From assembly GCF_014334015.1 (NCBI RefSeq), contig NZ_CP060488.1, forward strand, positions 2,190,501 through 2,254,500: 64,000 bases of DNA. Reading direction: 5' to 3'. The notes below the pieces were generated by a model, which worked only from the letters and a program-made list of their open reading frames with translations, was not told the origin of the DNA and did not search any database. This document shows, in pieces, positions 54,195-63,388 of this stretch; position 1 is the first letter of the stretch; the number at the start of each line of letters is the position of its first letter. The DNA is from Bacteroides sp. M10 (lineage in GTDB: Bacteria > Bacteroidota > Bacteroidia > Bacteroidales > Bacteroidaceae). The position numbers and the translations under genes are program-made.

Positions 54195-54293
54195 AGTTCG
54201 CCACAAATTACACGGTTAACCCAGATTGTTTGGTTATTGATAGGATGAATATCAAATCCGATCTGTGTTAATCTGCATAATTTGTGGCGAACT
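54195..54293. repeat. Extragenic palindrome with 16-bp perfect arms
   Basis: AGTTCGCCACAAATTA (54195-54210) pairs exactly with TAATTTGTGGCGAACT (54278-54293). Inner segments CACGGTTAACCCAGATT and AATCCGATCTGTGTTAATC pair imperfectly, so almost the whole 99 nt can fold. It is a REP-like element and may also terminate the preceding gene. Confidence 0.75.
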
Positions 54294-54320
54294 CTTTGTT
54301 TTGTAATGCATTTGTGTTCT

Positions 54321-54400
54321 CTGTAATATAAATGTAACTTTTCTGTCATTTTCCCGTAGTTAATTTGTCATCTCCGTGTATCCTCACAGTTGTACTTTTG
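54321..54400 (+). promoter_or_regulatory. Pho-box-like array and promoter of the porin gene
   Basis: Five heptamers recur every 11 bp: CTGTAAT (54321), ATGTAAC (54332), CTGTCAT (54343), CCGTAGT (54354) and TTGTCAT (54365), with A/T-rich 4-nt spacers. CTGTCAT with an 11-bp period is the E. coli PhoB box. The last unit overlaps a TTTG (54364-54367), and a -7 box TACTTTTG (54393-54400) follows, 28 nt before the ATG. Confidence 0.6.
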
Positions 54401-54427
54401 CCGTGAATTTAGTAGCAGACAACTGAA

Positions 54428-55480
54428 ATGAGTAGAATCACAACAACCGTCGTTATGCTTTTGCTGGCGACAATGGCCTTTGGACAGGCAAAAGAAGATG
54501 CAGGGGATGGTAAGATGCTGGATAAGCAGACCATGGAGTTTAAGGATTATCTGCCGGAGATTCACGGAACAATCCGGGGAAAGTACGAATACCAGACAGA
54601 AACAAGTGAAAGCCGTTTTGAAGTACGTAATGCACGCTTCAGTGTTTCGGGAAATGTGCATCCGATAGTTGCTTATAAAGCGGAAATCGACCTTTCCGAT
54701 GAAGGCTCTATCAAGATGCTCGATGCGTATGCACGTGTTTTTCCGGTGAAAGACCTGAATTTTACGATTGGTCAGATGCGCGTTCCTTTCACAATAGACG
54801 CTCACCGTTCACCACATCAACAGTATTTTGCAAATCGCTCATTCATAGCTAAACAAGTAGGAAATGTGCGTGACGTTGGTTTTACGGCTGGCTATACGAA
54901 TAAAGGTGGCTTCCCTTTTATCCTTGAAGGAGGATTATTCAACGGCTCCGGTTTGACCAATCAAAAGGAATGGCACAAAACGCTGAATTATTCCATAAAA
55001 GCACAGCTATTACCTAATAAGAACTGGAATCTGACACTCAGCACCCAAATGATAAAACCGGAAAATGTGCGTATTAATATGTATGATGCCGGTATTTATT
55101 ATCAGAATGATCGTTTTCATATTGAAGCGGAATATTTATATAAAATGTACGGGCATGAAACATTCAAAGATGTTCATGCAGTGAATAGCTTTATTAATTA
55201 CGATTTGCCATTGAAAAAGGTATTCAATAAAATTTCTTTCCTGGCTCGCTATGATATGATGACCGACCATAGTGATGGCAAAATGGATGAAACGACAAAA
55301 GCCCTGATTATAAATGATTATGCTCGCCATCGTGTGACAGGTGGAATTACATTAAGTCTTTCCAAAGCCTTCATTGCCGACCTCCGGCTGAATTTCGAAA
55401 AATATTTCTATAAGAACTCCGGAATCCCTAAAGAATCGGAACGGGATAAAATCGTGATTGAATTCATGACGAGATTCTGA
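54428..55480 (+). CDS. OprP/OprO-type phosphate-selective porin
   Basis: A 350-residue outer-membrane beta barrel with signal peptide (LLLATMAFGQ). The N-terminal strands (IRGKYEYQTETSESRFEVRN, FSVSGNVHPIVAYKAEIDLS) and the RVPFTIDAHRSPH loop match the phosphate-selective porin O/P family. It ends with aromatic Phe (FMTRF), as outer-membrane proteins do. The Pho-box-like array upstream agrees with phosphate or anion uptake. Confidence 0.85.
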   Translation: MSRITTTVVMLLLATMAFGQAKEDAGDGKMLDKQTMEFKDYLPEIHGTIRGKYEYQTETSESRFEVRNARFSVSGNVHPIVAYKAEIDLSDEGSIKMLDAYARVFPVKDLNFTIGQMRVPFTIDAHRSPHQQYFANRSFIAKQVGNVRDVGFTAGYTNKGGFPFILEGGLFNGSGLTNQKEWHKTLNYSIKAQLLPNKNWNLTLSTQMIKPENVRINMYDAGIYYQNDRFHIEAEYLYKMYGHETFKDVHAVNSFINYDLPLKKVFNKISFLARYDMMTDHSDGKMDETTKALIINDYARHRVTGGITLSLSKAFIADLRLNFEKYFYKNSGIPKESERDKIVIEFMTRF

Positions 55481-55495
55481 TATAAATTGAGAATT

Positions 55496-55576
55496 GAAAA
55501 TTGAGAATTAAAAAATGATAGTTTGATACCTCACACCGTGTATCAGAAAACTACAGCGTTTTGATTCTCAATTTTC
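55496..55576. repeat. AT-rich inverted repeat before CYTH gene
   Basis: GAAAATTGAGAAT (55496-55508) and ATTCTCAATTTTC (55564-55576) pair perfectly; an inner TGATAC...GTATCA can pair too. TTGAGAATTGAAAATTGAG-type tandem units occur in the left arm. It may terminate the porin transcript. Confidence 0.55.
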
Positions 55577-55587
55577 AATTTTTAATT

Positions 55588-55595
55588 TATCTTTG
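55588..55595 (+). promoter_or_regulatory. -7 box directly before the CYTH start codon
   Basis: TATCTTTG ends only 4 nt before the ATG at 55600, so transcription would start at or very near the A of the ATG, giving a leaderless mRNA. Confidence 0.5.
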
Positions 55596-55599
55596 TGTC

Positions 55600-56067
55600 A
55601 TGGCACAAGAAATAGAACGTAAATTTTTGGTTACCGGTGAATTCAAATCTTTGGCTTTTGCGCAGAGTCGCATTGTACAAGGGTATATCAGTAGTGCTCG
55701 TGGGCGTACTGTTCGGGTTCGTATTCGGGATGATAAGGGGTATTTGACGATAAAGGGAGCCTCTAATGCTTCCGGTACGAGCCGTTATGAGTGGGAAAAG
55801 GAACTGCCTTTATCAGAAGCGGAAGAATTGATGAAACTTTGCGAACCGGGGATCATTGACAAGACCCGTTATTTGGTGCGCAGTGGCAAGCATATATTTG
55901 AAGTCGACGAATTTTATGGTGAGAATGAAGGTCTTATCGTGGCTGAAGTAGAGCTTGAGTCAGAAGATGAGGTCTTTGTGAAACCCGGTTTTATTGGTAA
56001 GGAGGTAACCGGAGATATACGCTATTATAACTCACAGCTAATGAAAAAACCGTATAAAACGTGGTGA
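55600..56067 (+). CDS. CYTH domain protein (triphosphate tunnel metalloenzyme)
   Basis: 155 residues, the usual size of a lone CYTH domain. The signature EIERKFLV (ExExK) is at residues 4-11, with basic and acidic tunnel strands such as RTVRVRIRDDKGYLTIKG and FEVDEFYGENEGLIVAEVELE. Bacterial relatives hydrolyse inorganic tripolyphosphate or nucleoside triphosphates; the exact substrate is unknown. The chosen start lies 4 nt after a -7 box; an ATT/TTG-like extension upstream would cross the promoter. Confidence 0.9.
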   Translation: MAQEIERKFLVTGEFKSLAFAQSRIVQGYISSARGRTVRVRIRDDKGYLTIKGASNASGTSRYEWEKELPLSEAEELMKLCEPGIIDKTRYLVRSGKHIFEVDEFYGENEGLIVAEVELESEDEVFVKPGFIGKEVTGDIRYYNSQLMKKPYKTW

Positions 56068-56120
56068 ACGTTAACAAATAAACCGTATATTTGTTCTTAG
56101 TATAAAAAAGAGAGCAGTGT

Positions 56121-57419
56121 ATGGATATGGAACAGTTATACGGTTATGTGCCGCGTGAATTGGTTACTTTTGTTTTAGTTACTTTGTTTTCATTATTAAT
56201 CGGACTTTCGCAGCGTCGAATCAGTCTGAAACGTGAGGGTGAGACTACTCTTTTCGGAACCGACCGCACTTTTACCTTTATCGGTATACTGGGTTATTTG
56301 CTTTATATACTCGACCCTACGGATATGCGTTTATTTATGGGAGGCGGAGCCGTGTTGGGATTGCTATTGGGATTAAACTATTATGTAAAGCAATCACAAT
56401 TTCACGTCTTTGGCGTGACTACCATTATTATAGCTCTGATTACTTATTGTATGGCGCCTATCGTAGCTACCCAACCTTCCTGGTTTTATGTCATGGTGGT
56501 CGTGACAGTGCTTCTGCTGACCGAGCTCAAACATACTTTTACGGAATTTGCGCAACGAATGAAGAATGATGAAATGATTACGTTGGCAAAGTTCCTGGCT
56601 ATCAGTGGTATTATCTTGCCGATGCTTCCACATAAGAATTTGATCCCGGATGTAAATCTCACTCCTTACTCTATCTGGCTGGCAACGGTGGTGGTATCCG
56701 GTATTTCTTATCTTTCTTATTTATTAAAGCGATATGTATTCCATGAATCCGGAACATTAGTCTCCGGTATTATCGGCGGATTGTATAGCAGTACGGCTAC
56801 TATCTCGGTACTTGCCCGTAAAAGCCGGAAAGCCTCGGAGCAAGAAGCCACTGATTATGTTGCTGCCATGTTATTGGCTATCAGCATGATGTTTCTGCGC
56901 TTTATGATATTGATACTTATTTTCAGTAGAGAAATCTTCTTGTCTATTTATCCGTATCTGTTGACTATGGCAGTGGTGGCAGCTATTGTGGCCTGGTTTA
57001 TTCATTCCCGTCAAAAGCGTTCCAACGACCAGCCTGTTGAAGAGGAAGAGGATGATAGCAGCAATCCGTTGGAATTTAAAGTTGCTTTGATTTTTGCCGT
57101 ACTCTTTGTTATATTTACTTTCTTAACTCATTATACACTTGTTTATGCAGGTACAGGCGGATTGAATCTTCTTTCTTTTGTATCCGGTTTTAGTGATATC
57201 ACTCCTTTCATATTAAACTTATTGCAAAATACGGGTAGTGTTGCTGCATTGATAATTACTGCTTGTAGTATGCAGGCTATCATCAGTAATATAATGGTAA
57301 ACATGTTCTATGCTTTATTCTTTGCTGGGAAAGGAAGTAAACTTCGTCCTTGGATTCTGGGAGGATTCGGTGTAGTGATTGCTTGTAATCTCGTGTTGTT
57401 GCTGTTCTTCTATATTTAA
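56121..57419 (+). CDS. MgtC/SapB and DUF4010 membrane protein
   Basis: 432 residues with about twelve transmembrane segments. The N-terminal MgtC-like part (LVTLFSLLIGLSQRR, ETTLFGTDRTFTFIGILGYL) is followed by the DUF4010 half (GLYSSTATISVLARKSR, GFSDITPFILNL). MgtC relatives are linked to magnesium and phosphate homeostasis; the function of this group is not settled. An acidic loop (VEEEEDDSS) lies near residue 310. Confidence 0.85.
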   Translation: MDMEQLYGYVPRELVTFVLVTLFSLLIGLSQRRISLKREGETTLFGTDRTFTFIGILGYLLYILDPTDMRLFMGGGAVLGLLLGLNYYVKQSQFHVFGVTTIIIALITYCMAPIVATQPSWFYVMVVVTVLLLTELKHTFTEFAQRMKNDEMITLAKFLAISGIILPMLPHKNLIPDVNLTPYSIWLATVVVSGISYLSYLLKRYVFHESGTLVSGIIGGLYSSTATISVLARKSRKASEQEATDYVAAMLLAISMMFLRFMILILIFSREIFLSIYPYLLTMAVVAAIVAWFIHSRQKRSNDQPVEEEEDDSSNPLEFKVALIFAVLFVIFTFLTHYTLVYAGTGGLNLLSFVSGFSDITPFILNLLQNTGSVAALIITACSMQAIISNIMVNMFYALFFAGKGSKLRPWILGGFGVVIACNLVLLLFFYI

Positions 57420-57516
57420 AGAGGCTTTTAGGTATAAAACAACTGTTATTTGTATGGACGAGATAGATTCTTAGATTTATTTTAGAATAAAATGCTCATG
57501 TATATAATTCCATAAA

Positions 57517-57563
57517 AATATCCCTATCTATTTTTACTTGATATTAATAGATAGGGATATTTG
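57517..57563. terminator. Bidirectional terminator
   Basis: A perfect 17-bp stem, AAATATCCCTATCTATT (57517-57533) and AATAGATAGGGATATTT (57547-57563), between the convergent MgtC-like and nuclease genes. Confidence 0.85.
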
Positions 57564-57575
57564 TAGAAAGAGCCT

Positions 57576-58727
57576 TTACCAAGACCAGTCGCTCTCTTTG
57601 TAATTTGCTTCTACTGCTGTCTCGATCTCATCAGGTAGATTATGATAGAAATCAAGCCCGGTTATGGATTCTAACTCATCGATAGATTTTGCACATGCTT
57701 TAATATTTTTTGATTTGTCGCTTTTGTGCTCTATATAAAATCCAATAGCTTTGTACTGTCCATTCTTGTAAGATAAGATTGTACTGAAGTAATATTTAGG
57801 TATCTTGACACCATACGTACCTGTTTCCAGTATTGCATAATCTATGGATGTTCCTTTCACAATGTAAGTTGTATCTTGAGGATTTGACACCTTTGCCCAC
57901 TCCTGTACTTTGTTCTCTATCGCATCCCAAGTACTTCCACCTTGGTTGAATCCGGTTATTAGTTGCGGACTGATATTAGAATAATAGAATGTCTGACTAT
58001 TTGCCTCACGGCTATATAATCTGTCACTTGAAGCTACCATGTGTCCTCTATTATACGGTGAATAGTAGTCTTGTTTGTCAGTCCTGTATTGTGCCGGAAT
58101 ATTAGTATCTGGTTTATAATCGTCTTTACGATCCACATTCTTTTGAGAAGTCACATTGTCAAAAGTCAATGCTACCCAACGTACATGTTTTTTCGTACAA
58201 TCGTATTCATAACTGTAAGTGACAGTCTTTTTTCCATTCTCTGTAGTTGTCCAGGTATGAAAAATGTTCATGCTTCCACCTTTCAGTTTAGGAATTTCGA
58301 TTCTTCCTGCATACCCTGATGGATTAGGGTCCGGATCAGGATCTGGATCTGGATTTGAACCATTGCCTGCTAATTGTTTGAGTGTGAATTTGGCCTCCTC
58401 TTTTCCGGCTGTGATTGTAATAATGACACTTCGTTCAGCTCCGGTATTTGCTTTCATATATCCGCTGATTGAGCCGTTTCCATTGCCGGATGTTCTACTC
58501 AACGTGCACCAAGTCTCACTACTTGAAGCCTGCCATGTGCCGTCAGCTTTTACACGAATGATAAATCCGCCTCCGTTTCCATTGATTTGCGTTTGGTCTA
58601 TAGAGGCGATTCCTTGATTCGTATTGCCCGGATTATCAGGGAGTTCGGGAGAATCCTGTTCACTACATGAGATTGCTGTGTTACAGGTTATGAACAGGAT
58701 GAATAGTTTAAATAATGCTTTTGTCAT
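57576..58727 (-). CDS. DNA/RNA non-specific endonuclease lipoprotein with BACON-like domain
   Basis: 383 residues, lipobox TAISCSEQ. An N-terminal BACON-like beta domain (FIIRVKADGTWQASSSETWC, AKFTLKQLAG) is joined by a (DP)n linker to a NUC1-type nuclease. The catalytic motif is YNRGHMVASSDR (usual DRGH, here NRGH) and the metal/His region YYSNISPQ. It would degrade DNA and RNA outside the cell. Its ATG overlaps the stop of the upstream phosphatase-like gene by 4 nt. Confidence 0.9.
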   Translation of the reverse strand: MTKALFKLFILFITCNTAISCSEQDSPELPDNPGNTNQGIASIDQTQINGNGGGFIIRVKADGTWQASSSETWCTLSRTSGNGNGSISGYMKANTGAERSVIITITAGKEEAKFTLKQLAGNGSNPDPDPDPDPNPSGYAGRIEIPKLKGGSMNIFHTWTTTENGKKTVTYSYEYDCTKKHVRWVALTFDNVTSQKNVDRKDDYKPDTNIPAQYRTDKQDYYSPYNRGHMVASSDRLYSREANSQTFYYSNISPQLITGFNQGGSTWDAIENKVQEWAKVSNPQDTTYIVKGTSIDYAILETGTYGVKIPKYYFSTILSYKNGQYKAIGFYIEHKSDKSKNIKACAKSIDELESITGLDFYHNLPDEIETAVEANYKESDWSW

Positions 58728-59749
58728 TTCATTTCTTTGATTAAATAAATAATAGTAGGCAAGTGATCGCTATATCCGTTTAGCCATACACCACCTGCTT
58801 GTGTCCGTTTAGGATATCCTTTGTATTTCCCTTCTTTTTGGAACATAAAATCACGGCGGAAAATTTCATGTTTATAAAACTTCAGTGTGCTGCGGTCAGT
58901 ACCTAGTAGATTTCCGGTAAATACGATTTGATCGAACAGATTCCATTTACCTTTGTACATCAGAGTTCCGTATCCTTTCTTCAAAGTATCCCACCACGGA
59001 TTGTACAAGTCTGTAGGACCTACATCAGCAGGTTTCCGCTTAGCTCCAAGTGCTACAGCCATACTTTTATCCATCGGGTCATCGTTCATATCCCCCATGA
59101 TAACAATTTTGGCTGCGGAGTCTTCCCTTAACAGTGAGTCTTTGATAGCTCTTACCTGTTCTCCTGCACGTTCACGTGCTGGAGAAGCCGCTGCTCTCGA
59201 AGGCCAGTGATTGACGATAAAGTGCATCTTCTCTCCTGCAATATTACCGCTGGCAATCAGGAAACCGCGCGTCTTATGTATCGTGTCATTGATATATACA
59301 TAAGGTACGAGCTTGCTATTCGTCAGTTCAAATAGTTTGGGATTATAGAAAAAAGCACAGTCCACACCACGTTGGTCTTCTCCTTCGTAGTGAACATACT
59401 GGTAACCTCTGTCCGCTAAAGCAGGTTGTTTCAGTATGTCTTCCAATACTCTGTAATTTTCGATTTCAGAAACGCCGATAATGGCGGGACCCATTGGCAA
59501 CTTGTCGGTACTTAACAGGCTTAATATTTCCGACATGTTTTTCAGCTTAGCCTTATACTTCATCGTATTCCACTGATTAGTACCGTTAGGAAGATACTCG
59601 TAGTCATTCTTACCTTCATCGTGAATGGTATCAAACAAATTCTCCATATTGTAGAACGCTACACTGTAGAGGGCAAATTTCTTTTCCTGTCCATAGGCCA
59701 TGAGGACGAAAAGAGCGAGTACACCTAAAGTCATTAAGCTTTTTTTCAT
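58724..59749 (-). CDS. Secreted endonuclease/exonuclease/phosphatase family protein
   Basis: 341 residues with signal peptide (LMTLGVLALFVLMAYGQ). The DNase I-like fold shows NMENLFD, GVSEIENYRVLED, FIVNHWPSR, VIMGDMNDDP and GYSDHLPTI, covering the metal-binding and catalytic residues. It probably breaks down nucleic acids with the nuclease encoded downstream. An ATG 36 bases upstream (59785) lies inside a palindrome and is less likely. Confidence 0.9.
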   Translation of the reverse strand: MKKSLMTLGVLALFVLMAYGQEKKFALYSVAFYNMENLFDTIHDEGKNDYEYLPNGTNQWNTMKYKAKLKNMSEILSLLSTDKLPMGPAIIGVSEIENYRVLEDILKQPALADRGYQYVHYEGEDQRGVDCAFFYNPKLFELTNSKLVPYVYINDTIHKTRGFLIASGNIAGEKMHFIVNHWPSRAAASPARERAGEQVRAIKDSLLREDSAAKIVIMGDMNDDPMDKSMAVALGAKRKPADVGPTDLYNPWWDTLKKGYGTLMYKGKWNLFDQIVFTGNLLGTDRSTLKFYKHEIFRRDFMFQKEGKYKGYPKRTQAGGVWLNGYSDHLPTIIYLIKEMK

Positions 59750-59776
59750 CTTTGAAATTGATTTTAAAAGTGGGTA

Positions 59777-59798
59777 ATTTGTCATTTGTATGACAAAT
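59777..59798 (-). promoter_or_regulatory. Palindrome upstream of the nuclease operon
   Basis: ATTTGTCAT (59777-59785), spacer TTGT, ATGACAAAT (59790-59798), 27 nt from the nuclease operon start. The TTGTCAT core equals one unit of the Pho-box-like array at 54365, but here the copies are inverted. A possible operator. Confidence 0.4.
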
Positions 59799-59949
59799 AT
59801 CTAAAAAGAAAACGAAAAACCCACCCTTACGAGTTACTTTTTTTGTAAAAAACATTGTTATTTATAAAATTCTTTGTTATTTTGCGTAACAGCTTATTTC
59901 ATTTGTATTGCAAAACGAAAGACCAATTAACATTAATATAAATTAAATT

Positions 59950-62478
59950 ATGAAACAACGACTAGGGTTAGCGATCGTGCTATTTTGCTTAATGCCAGCA
60001 CTTTTTGCTCAGCAAAAGGCAAAGCAAAACGCCCGTGAGGACAATGCTTCTTTCATGTTTACAGAATCACAATTGAATGAGGATGATGATGCAGCACAGA
60101 GCACATCTGCATTGGTCACTTCTAACAATGATGTTTATCTGTCAAATGTAGGTTATCTGTTTAGCCCAATGAGATTTCGTGTGAGGGGATATGATTCCCA
60201 GTATAGTGACATGTATATCAATGGGGTACAGTTTAATGATGCAGAAACAGGACGTTTCAGTTACGGATTAATAGGAGGATTAAACGATGCTACCCGTAAT
60301 AAGGAGGGGATCGGTCCTTTTGAAATTAACAACTTTACTTTCGGAGCCATAGGGGGAGCTTCCAATATCAATTTACGTGCCAGCCAATATGCGGCCGGTT
60401 CAAAACTAACCTTATCAGGTAGTAACCGCAACTATATCTTGCGTGGAATGTATACTTATTCTACAGGTCTGATGAATAATGGATGGGCCTTTACCGGTTC
60501 ATTGGGATATCGTTGGGGTAACGAGGGAAATATTGAAGGAATCAAGTACAACTCTTTTTCTTACTTTCTCGGTGCAGAGAAAGTATTCAATGATCGCCAT
60601 AGTCTTTCTTTGGCAACTTGGGGAACACCTACAGAGAGAGGGCAGCAAATGGCGGCAACTGAAGAAGCCTATTATTTAGCAAACAGTCATTATTATAATC
60701 CGAACTGGGGATATCAGAATGGAGAAAAACGAAATGCGCGTATTGTACGCCAGTTCGAGCCATCAGCCATTGCTTCATGGAATTTCACCATTGATGATAA
60801 TAAGAAACTGGTGACGAGTGCCGGATTCAAATATTCCAATTATGGCAAAAGTGCTTTAGGCTGGAATGGTAATGCAGCCGATCCGCGCCCGGATTATTAT
60901 AAAAAGTTGCCTAGCTCTATCTTCGACGTGTGGGAATCCGTTCCTACTGCCGATGAACTGCAGCAGTTTAATGAGGTTACTGATAATTGGAAGAATAATA
61001 AAGCTTATCGTCAGTTGGATTGGGATGCTCTTTATTTTGCCAATAAACAAGCGAATGCATTAGGTAAAGAGACGCTTTATTATGTGGAAGAACGTCACGA
61101 CGACCAGTTAGCTTTCAACTTGAGTTCTGTATTCAATCATCAATGGAATGAGCGCAATAGCTATGTTGCTGGAATTGCAGTGAATACAACCAAAGGTATG
61201 CATTATAAGAAAATGAAAGACTTGCTGGGTGGACAGCTTTATACGGATGTCGACAAGTTTGCAGTACGTGACCATGGCGCTAGTTCCAGCATGGTGCAGA
61301 ATGACCTCGATAATCCTAACCGTCGTATTGGTGAAGGTGATAAATTTGGTTATGACTATAACATCTATGTGAATAAGCAGAGCGCATGGGTACGTTACCA
61401 GGGTAATAATGGTGGATCATTAAATTATTTTGCTTCCGGTAAAATCGGATCTACACAAATGTTCCGTGATGGATTGATGAGAAACGGACGTGCGCCATTG
61501 AAATCACTTGGTAGTAGCGGTACGGCGAAGTTCCTGGAAGGCGGTATAAAAGCTGGTCTGAATTGGGCTATCAATGGCAATCATTCCTTTACGTTGAATG
61601 CCGGATATGAAGAACGTGCACCGTTGGCTTACAACTCTTTCATCGCTCCGCGTATTAAGAACGACTTTGTGAGAGATTTGAAAACAGAGCGTATCATTGG
61701 TGGTGATTTGACTTACAACTTCAATACTCCTTGGGTGATGGGACGTTTGACGGGTTATTACACTCGTTTCCAGAATCAAGTAGAAATGGATGCTTTCTAT
61801 AACGATAGCGAAGCACGTTTCACTTATCTTTCTATGAACGGTATTGAAAAGGAATATTGGGGAATAGAAGCTGCTGCTACCTTTAAATTGACAAGTGAGC
61901 TGTCATTAACAGCTATCGGTACTTGGAGCGAAGCTAAGTATACCAATAACCCGGATGCTGTATTGACGTATGAAAGTGAGAATGAGTCAAACCTCGACCG
62001 TGTTTATGCTAAAGGTATGCGTGCCAATGGCACTCCGCTTTCTGCTTATAGTCTTGCTTTGGATTATAACGTAAAAGGTTGGTTCTTCAATTTGACAGGA
62101 AATTATTATGATCGTGTATATATCGATTTCTCAAGCTATCGTCGTCTTGGCAGTGTATTGGATAAGAATGGTGCCGGTGTAGATGCTAACGGAAATCCGG
62201 TTCTTAATGTACCGGGTCAGGAGAAACTGGATGGCGGATTTATGTTGGATGCTTCTATTGGAAAATATATCCGTTTGCGCAATGGAAAGAGCATTAGTCT
62301 CAATTTAAGTTTGACTAATATCTTGAACAATACAGATTTGCGTACAGGTGGTTTCGAACAAAACCGTGATGATAATTACAAAGACGGTGACGCACGTGTT
62401 TACAAGTTTTCCAAGAATTCTAAGTATTTCTACGCATTCCCGTTCAATGCTTTCTTGAACATTGGTTATAGATTTTAA
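59950..62478 (+). CDS. TonB-dependent outer-membrane receptor
   Basis: 842 residues with signal peptide (LMPALFAQ). A plug-like region (MRFRVRGYDSQYSDMYINGV, GAIGGASNINL) is followed by a large barrel ending in FLNIGYRF. There is no carboxypeptidase-like N-terminal domain and no SusD partner, so it is not a classic SusC. It heads a run with two lipoproteins of OB-fold type. Together with the nucleases across the gap it suggests uptake of a nucleic acid breakdown product or other phosphorylated ligand; this is inference. Confidence 0.85.
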   Translation: MKQRLGLAIVLFCLMPALFAQQKAKQNAREDNASFMFTESQLNEDDDAAQSTSALVTSNNDVYLSNVGYLFSPMRFRVRGYDSQYSDMYINGVQFNDAETGRFSYGLIGGLNDATRNKEGIGPFEINNFTFGAIGGASNINLRASQYAAGSKLTLSGSNRNYILRGMYTYSTGLMNNGWAFTGSLGYRWGNEGNIEGIKYNSFSYFLGAEKVFNDRHSLSLATWGTPTERGQQMAATEEAYYLANSHYYNPNWGYQNGEKRNARIVRQFEPSAIASWNFTIDDNKKLVTSAGFKYSNYGKSALGWNGNAADPRPDYYKKLPSSIFDVWESVPTADELQQFNEVTDNWKNNKAYRQLDWDALYFANKQANALGKETLYYVEERHDDQLAFNLSSVFNHQWNERNSYVAGIAVNTTKGMHYKKMKDLLGGQLYTDVDKFAVRDHGASSSMVQNDLDNPNRRIGEGDKFGYDYNIYVNKQSAWVRYQGNNGGSLNYFASGKIGSTQMFRDGLMRNGRAPLKSLGSSGTAKFLEGGIKAGLNWAINGNHSFTLNAGYEERAPLAYNSFIAPRIKNDFVRDLKTERIIGGDLTYNFNTPWVMGRLTGYYTRFQNQVEMDAFYNDSEARFTYLSMNGIEKEYWGIEAAATFKLTSELSLTAIGTWSEAKYTNNPDAVLTYESENESNLDRVYAKGMRANGTPLSAYSLALDYNVKGWFFNLTGNYYDRVYIDFSSYRRLGSVLDKNGAGVDANGNPVLNVPGQEKLDGGFMLDASIGKYIRLRNGKSISLNLSLTNILNNTDLRTGGFEQNRDDNYKDGDARVYKFSKNSKYFYAFPFNAFLNIGYRF

Positions 62479-62525
62479 GAATGTGTAGTTATCAATCCAA
62501 AACAAAAAGAAAGGAAGAAACAATT

Positions 62526-63368
62526 ATGAAGAAATTACTATCTATATTATGTACCGGATTGCTGCTATGTGGCGCAGGTCTCACTTCCTGTGAGAACTAT
62601 GATGATCCGGTGACGGGAAATGCTTATGGCAATAATTCAATCCCGGAAGGACGTACGATTTCAATAGCGGCATTGAAAGAGAAATACAATGATTTCATCG
62701 ATACAAGCAAAGACACTTATACGACTATCGAAGGTGAAACGCGTATTGAAGGGGTAATTACCTGCGATGATGAAAGTGGGAACTTGTATAAGAAGCTCGT
62801 GGTGGCAGATGAAACAGGAGCTATCGTTATTGGTGTTAATGCAACTGGATTGTATGCATTCTGCCCGGTAGGTCAGAAAGTAGTGATTGACTGTAAGGGT
62901 TTGCAGATAGGTAGCTATCGTAAACAGGCACAGATCGGAACTGTTTATAATAATTCTGTAGGACGTATGCCAGAGTATGTTTGGAAACAACACGTACGTT
63001 TGATAAACGAACCTAAGTTATACTATTCGGAATTGACACCGATTGAAATTACTACTCCTGCCGAACTTGCTGCTATAAACTTGAAAGAAGCTCCGGTATT
63101 GGTTACCTTCAAAAATGTGAAACTTACCGAAGCAGATGGAACTGCGACTTACGCTCCGGGTGATGAAGGATCGGTAAAACGTTATTTTACTTATGCCGAT
63201 GGTACGGAGAGTGGAAGCAACTTATTCCTTTATACCAGCGCTTATGCTAATTTTTCAATGGAAGTGATGCCGCAGGGAAGTGTAAATATTACAGGTATTT
63301 TATTGCGTTACAATAACCAATGGGAGGTTGTTGTTCGTACTTTAAACGATATCAAACGAAATAATTAA
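62526..63368 (+). CDS. DUF5689 lipoprotein
   Basis: 280 residues, lipobox GAGLTSCENY. The DUF5689 region (ISIAALKEKYNDFID, TRIEGVITCDDESGNLYKKL, GAIVIGVNATGLYAFCPVGQ) has an OB-like beta barrel. Such lipoproteins follow TonB receptors lacking SusD in Bacteroidetes and are probably their surface partners. An ATG 45 bases upstream lacks a signal peptide. Confidence 0.85.
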   Translation: MKKLLSILCTGLLLCGAGLTSCENYDDPVTGNAYGNNSIPEGRTISIAALKEKYNDFIDTSKDTYTTIEGETRIEGVITCDDESGNLYKKLVVADETGAIVIGVNATGLYAFCPVGQKVVIDCKGLQIGSYRKQAQIGTVYNNSVGRMPEYVWKQHVRLINEPKLYYSELTPIEITTPAELAAINLKEAPVLVTFKNVKLTEADGTATYAPGDEGSVKRYFTYADGTESGSNLFLYTSAYANFSMEVMPQGSVNITGILLRYNNQWEVVVRTLNDIKRNN

Positions 63369-63388
63369 TTCAATTAACACATATAATT

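Noticed and set aside
58324..58360. GGATCA/GGATCT tandem repeat as a mobile or CRISPR repeat.
   Set aside because: It encodes the (DP)n linker of the secreted nuclease.
59850..59949. Pho-box-like TTGTTAT repeats before the TonB receptor.
   Set aside because: The two copies are 19 bp apart, not a multiple of 11, and do not match CTGTCAT well.
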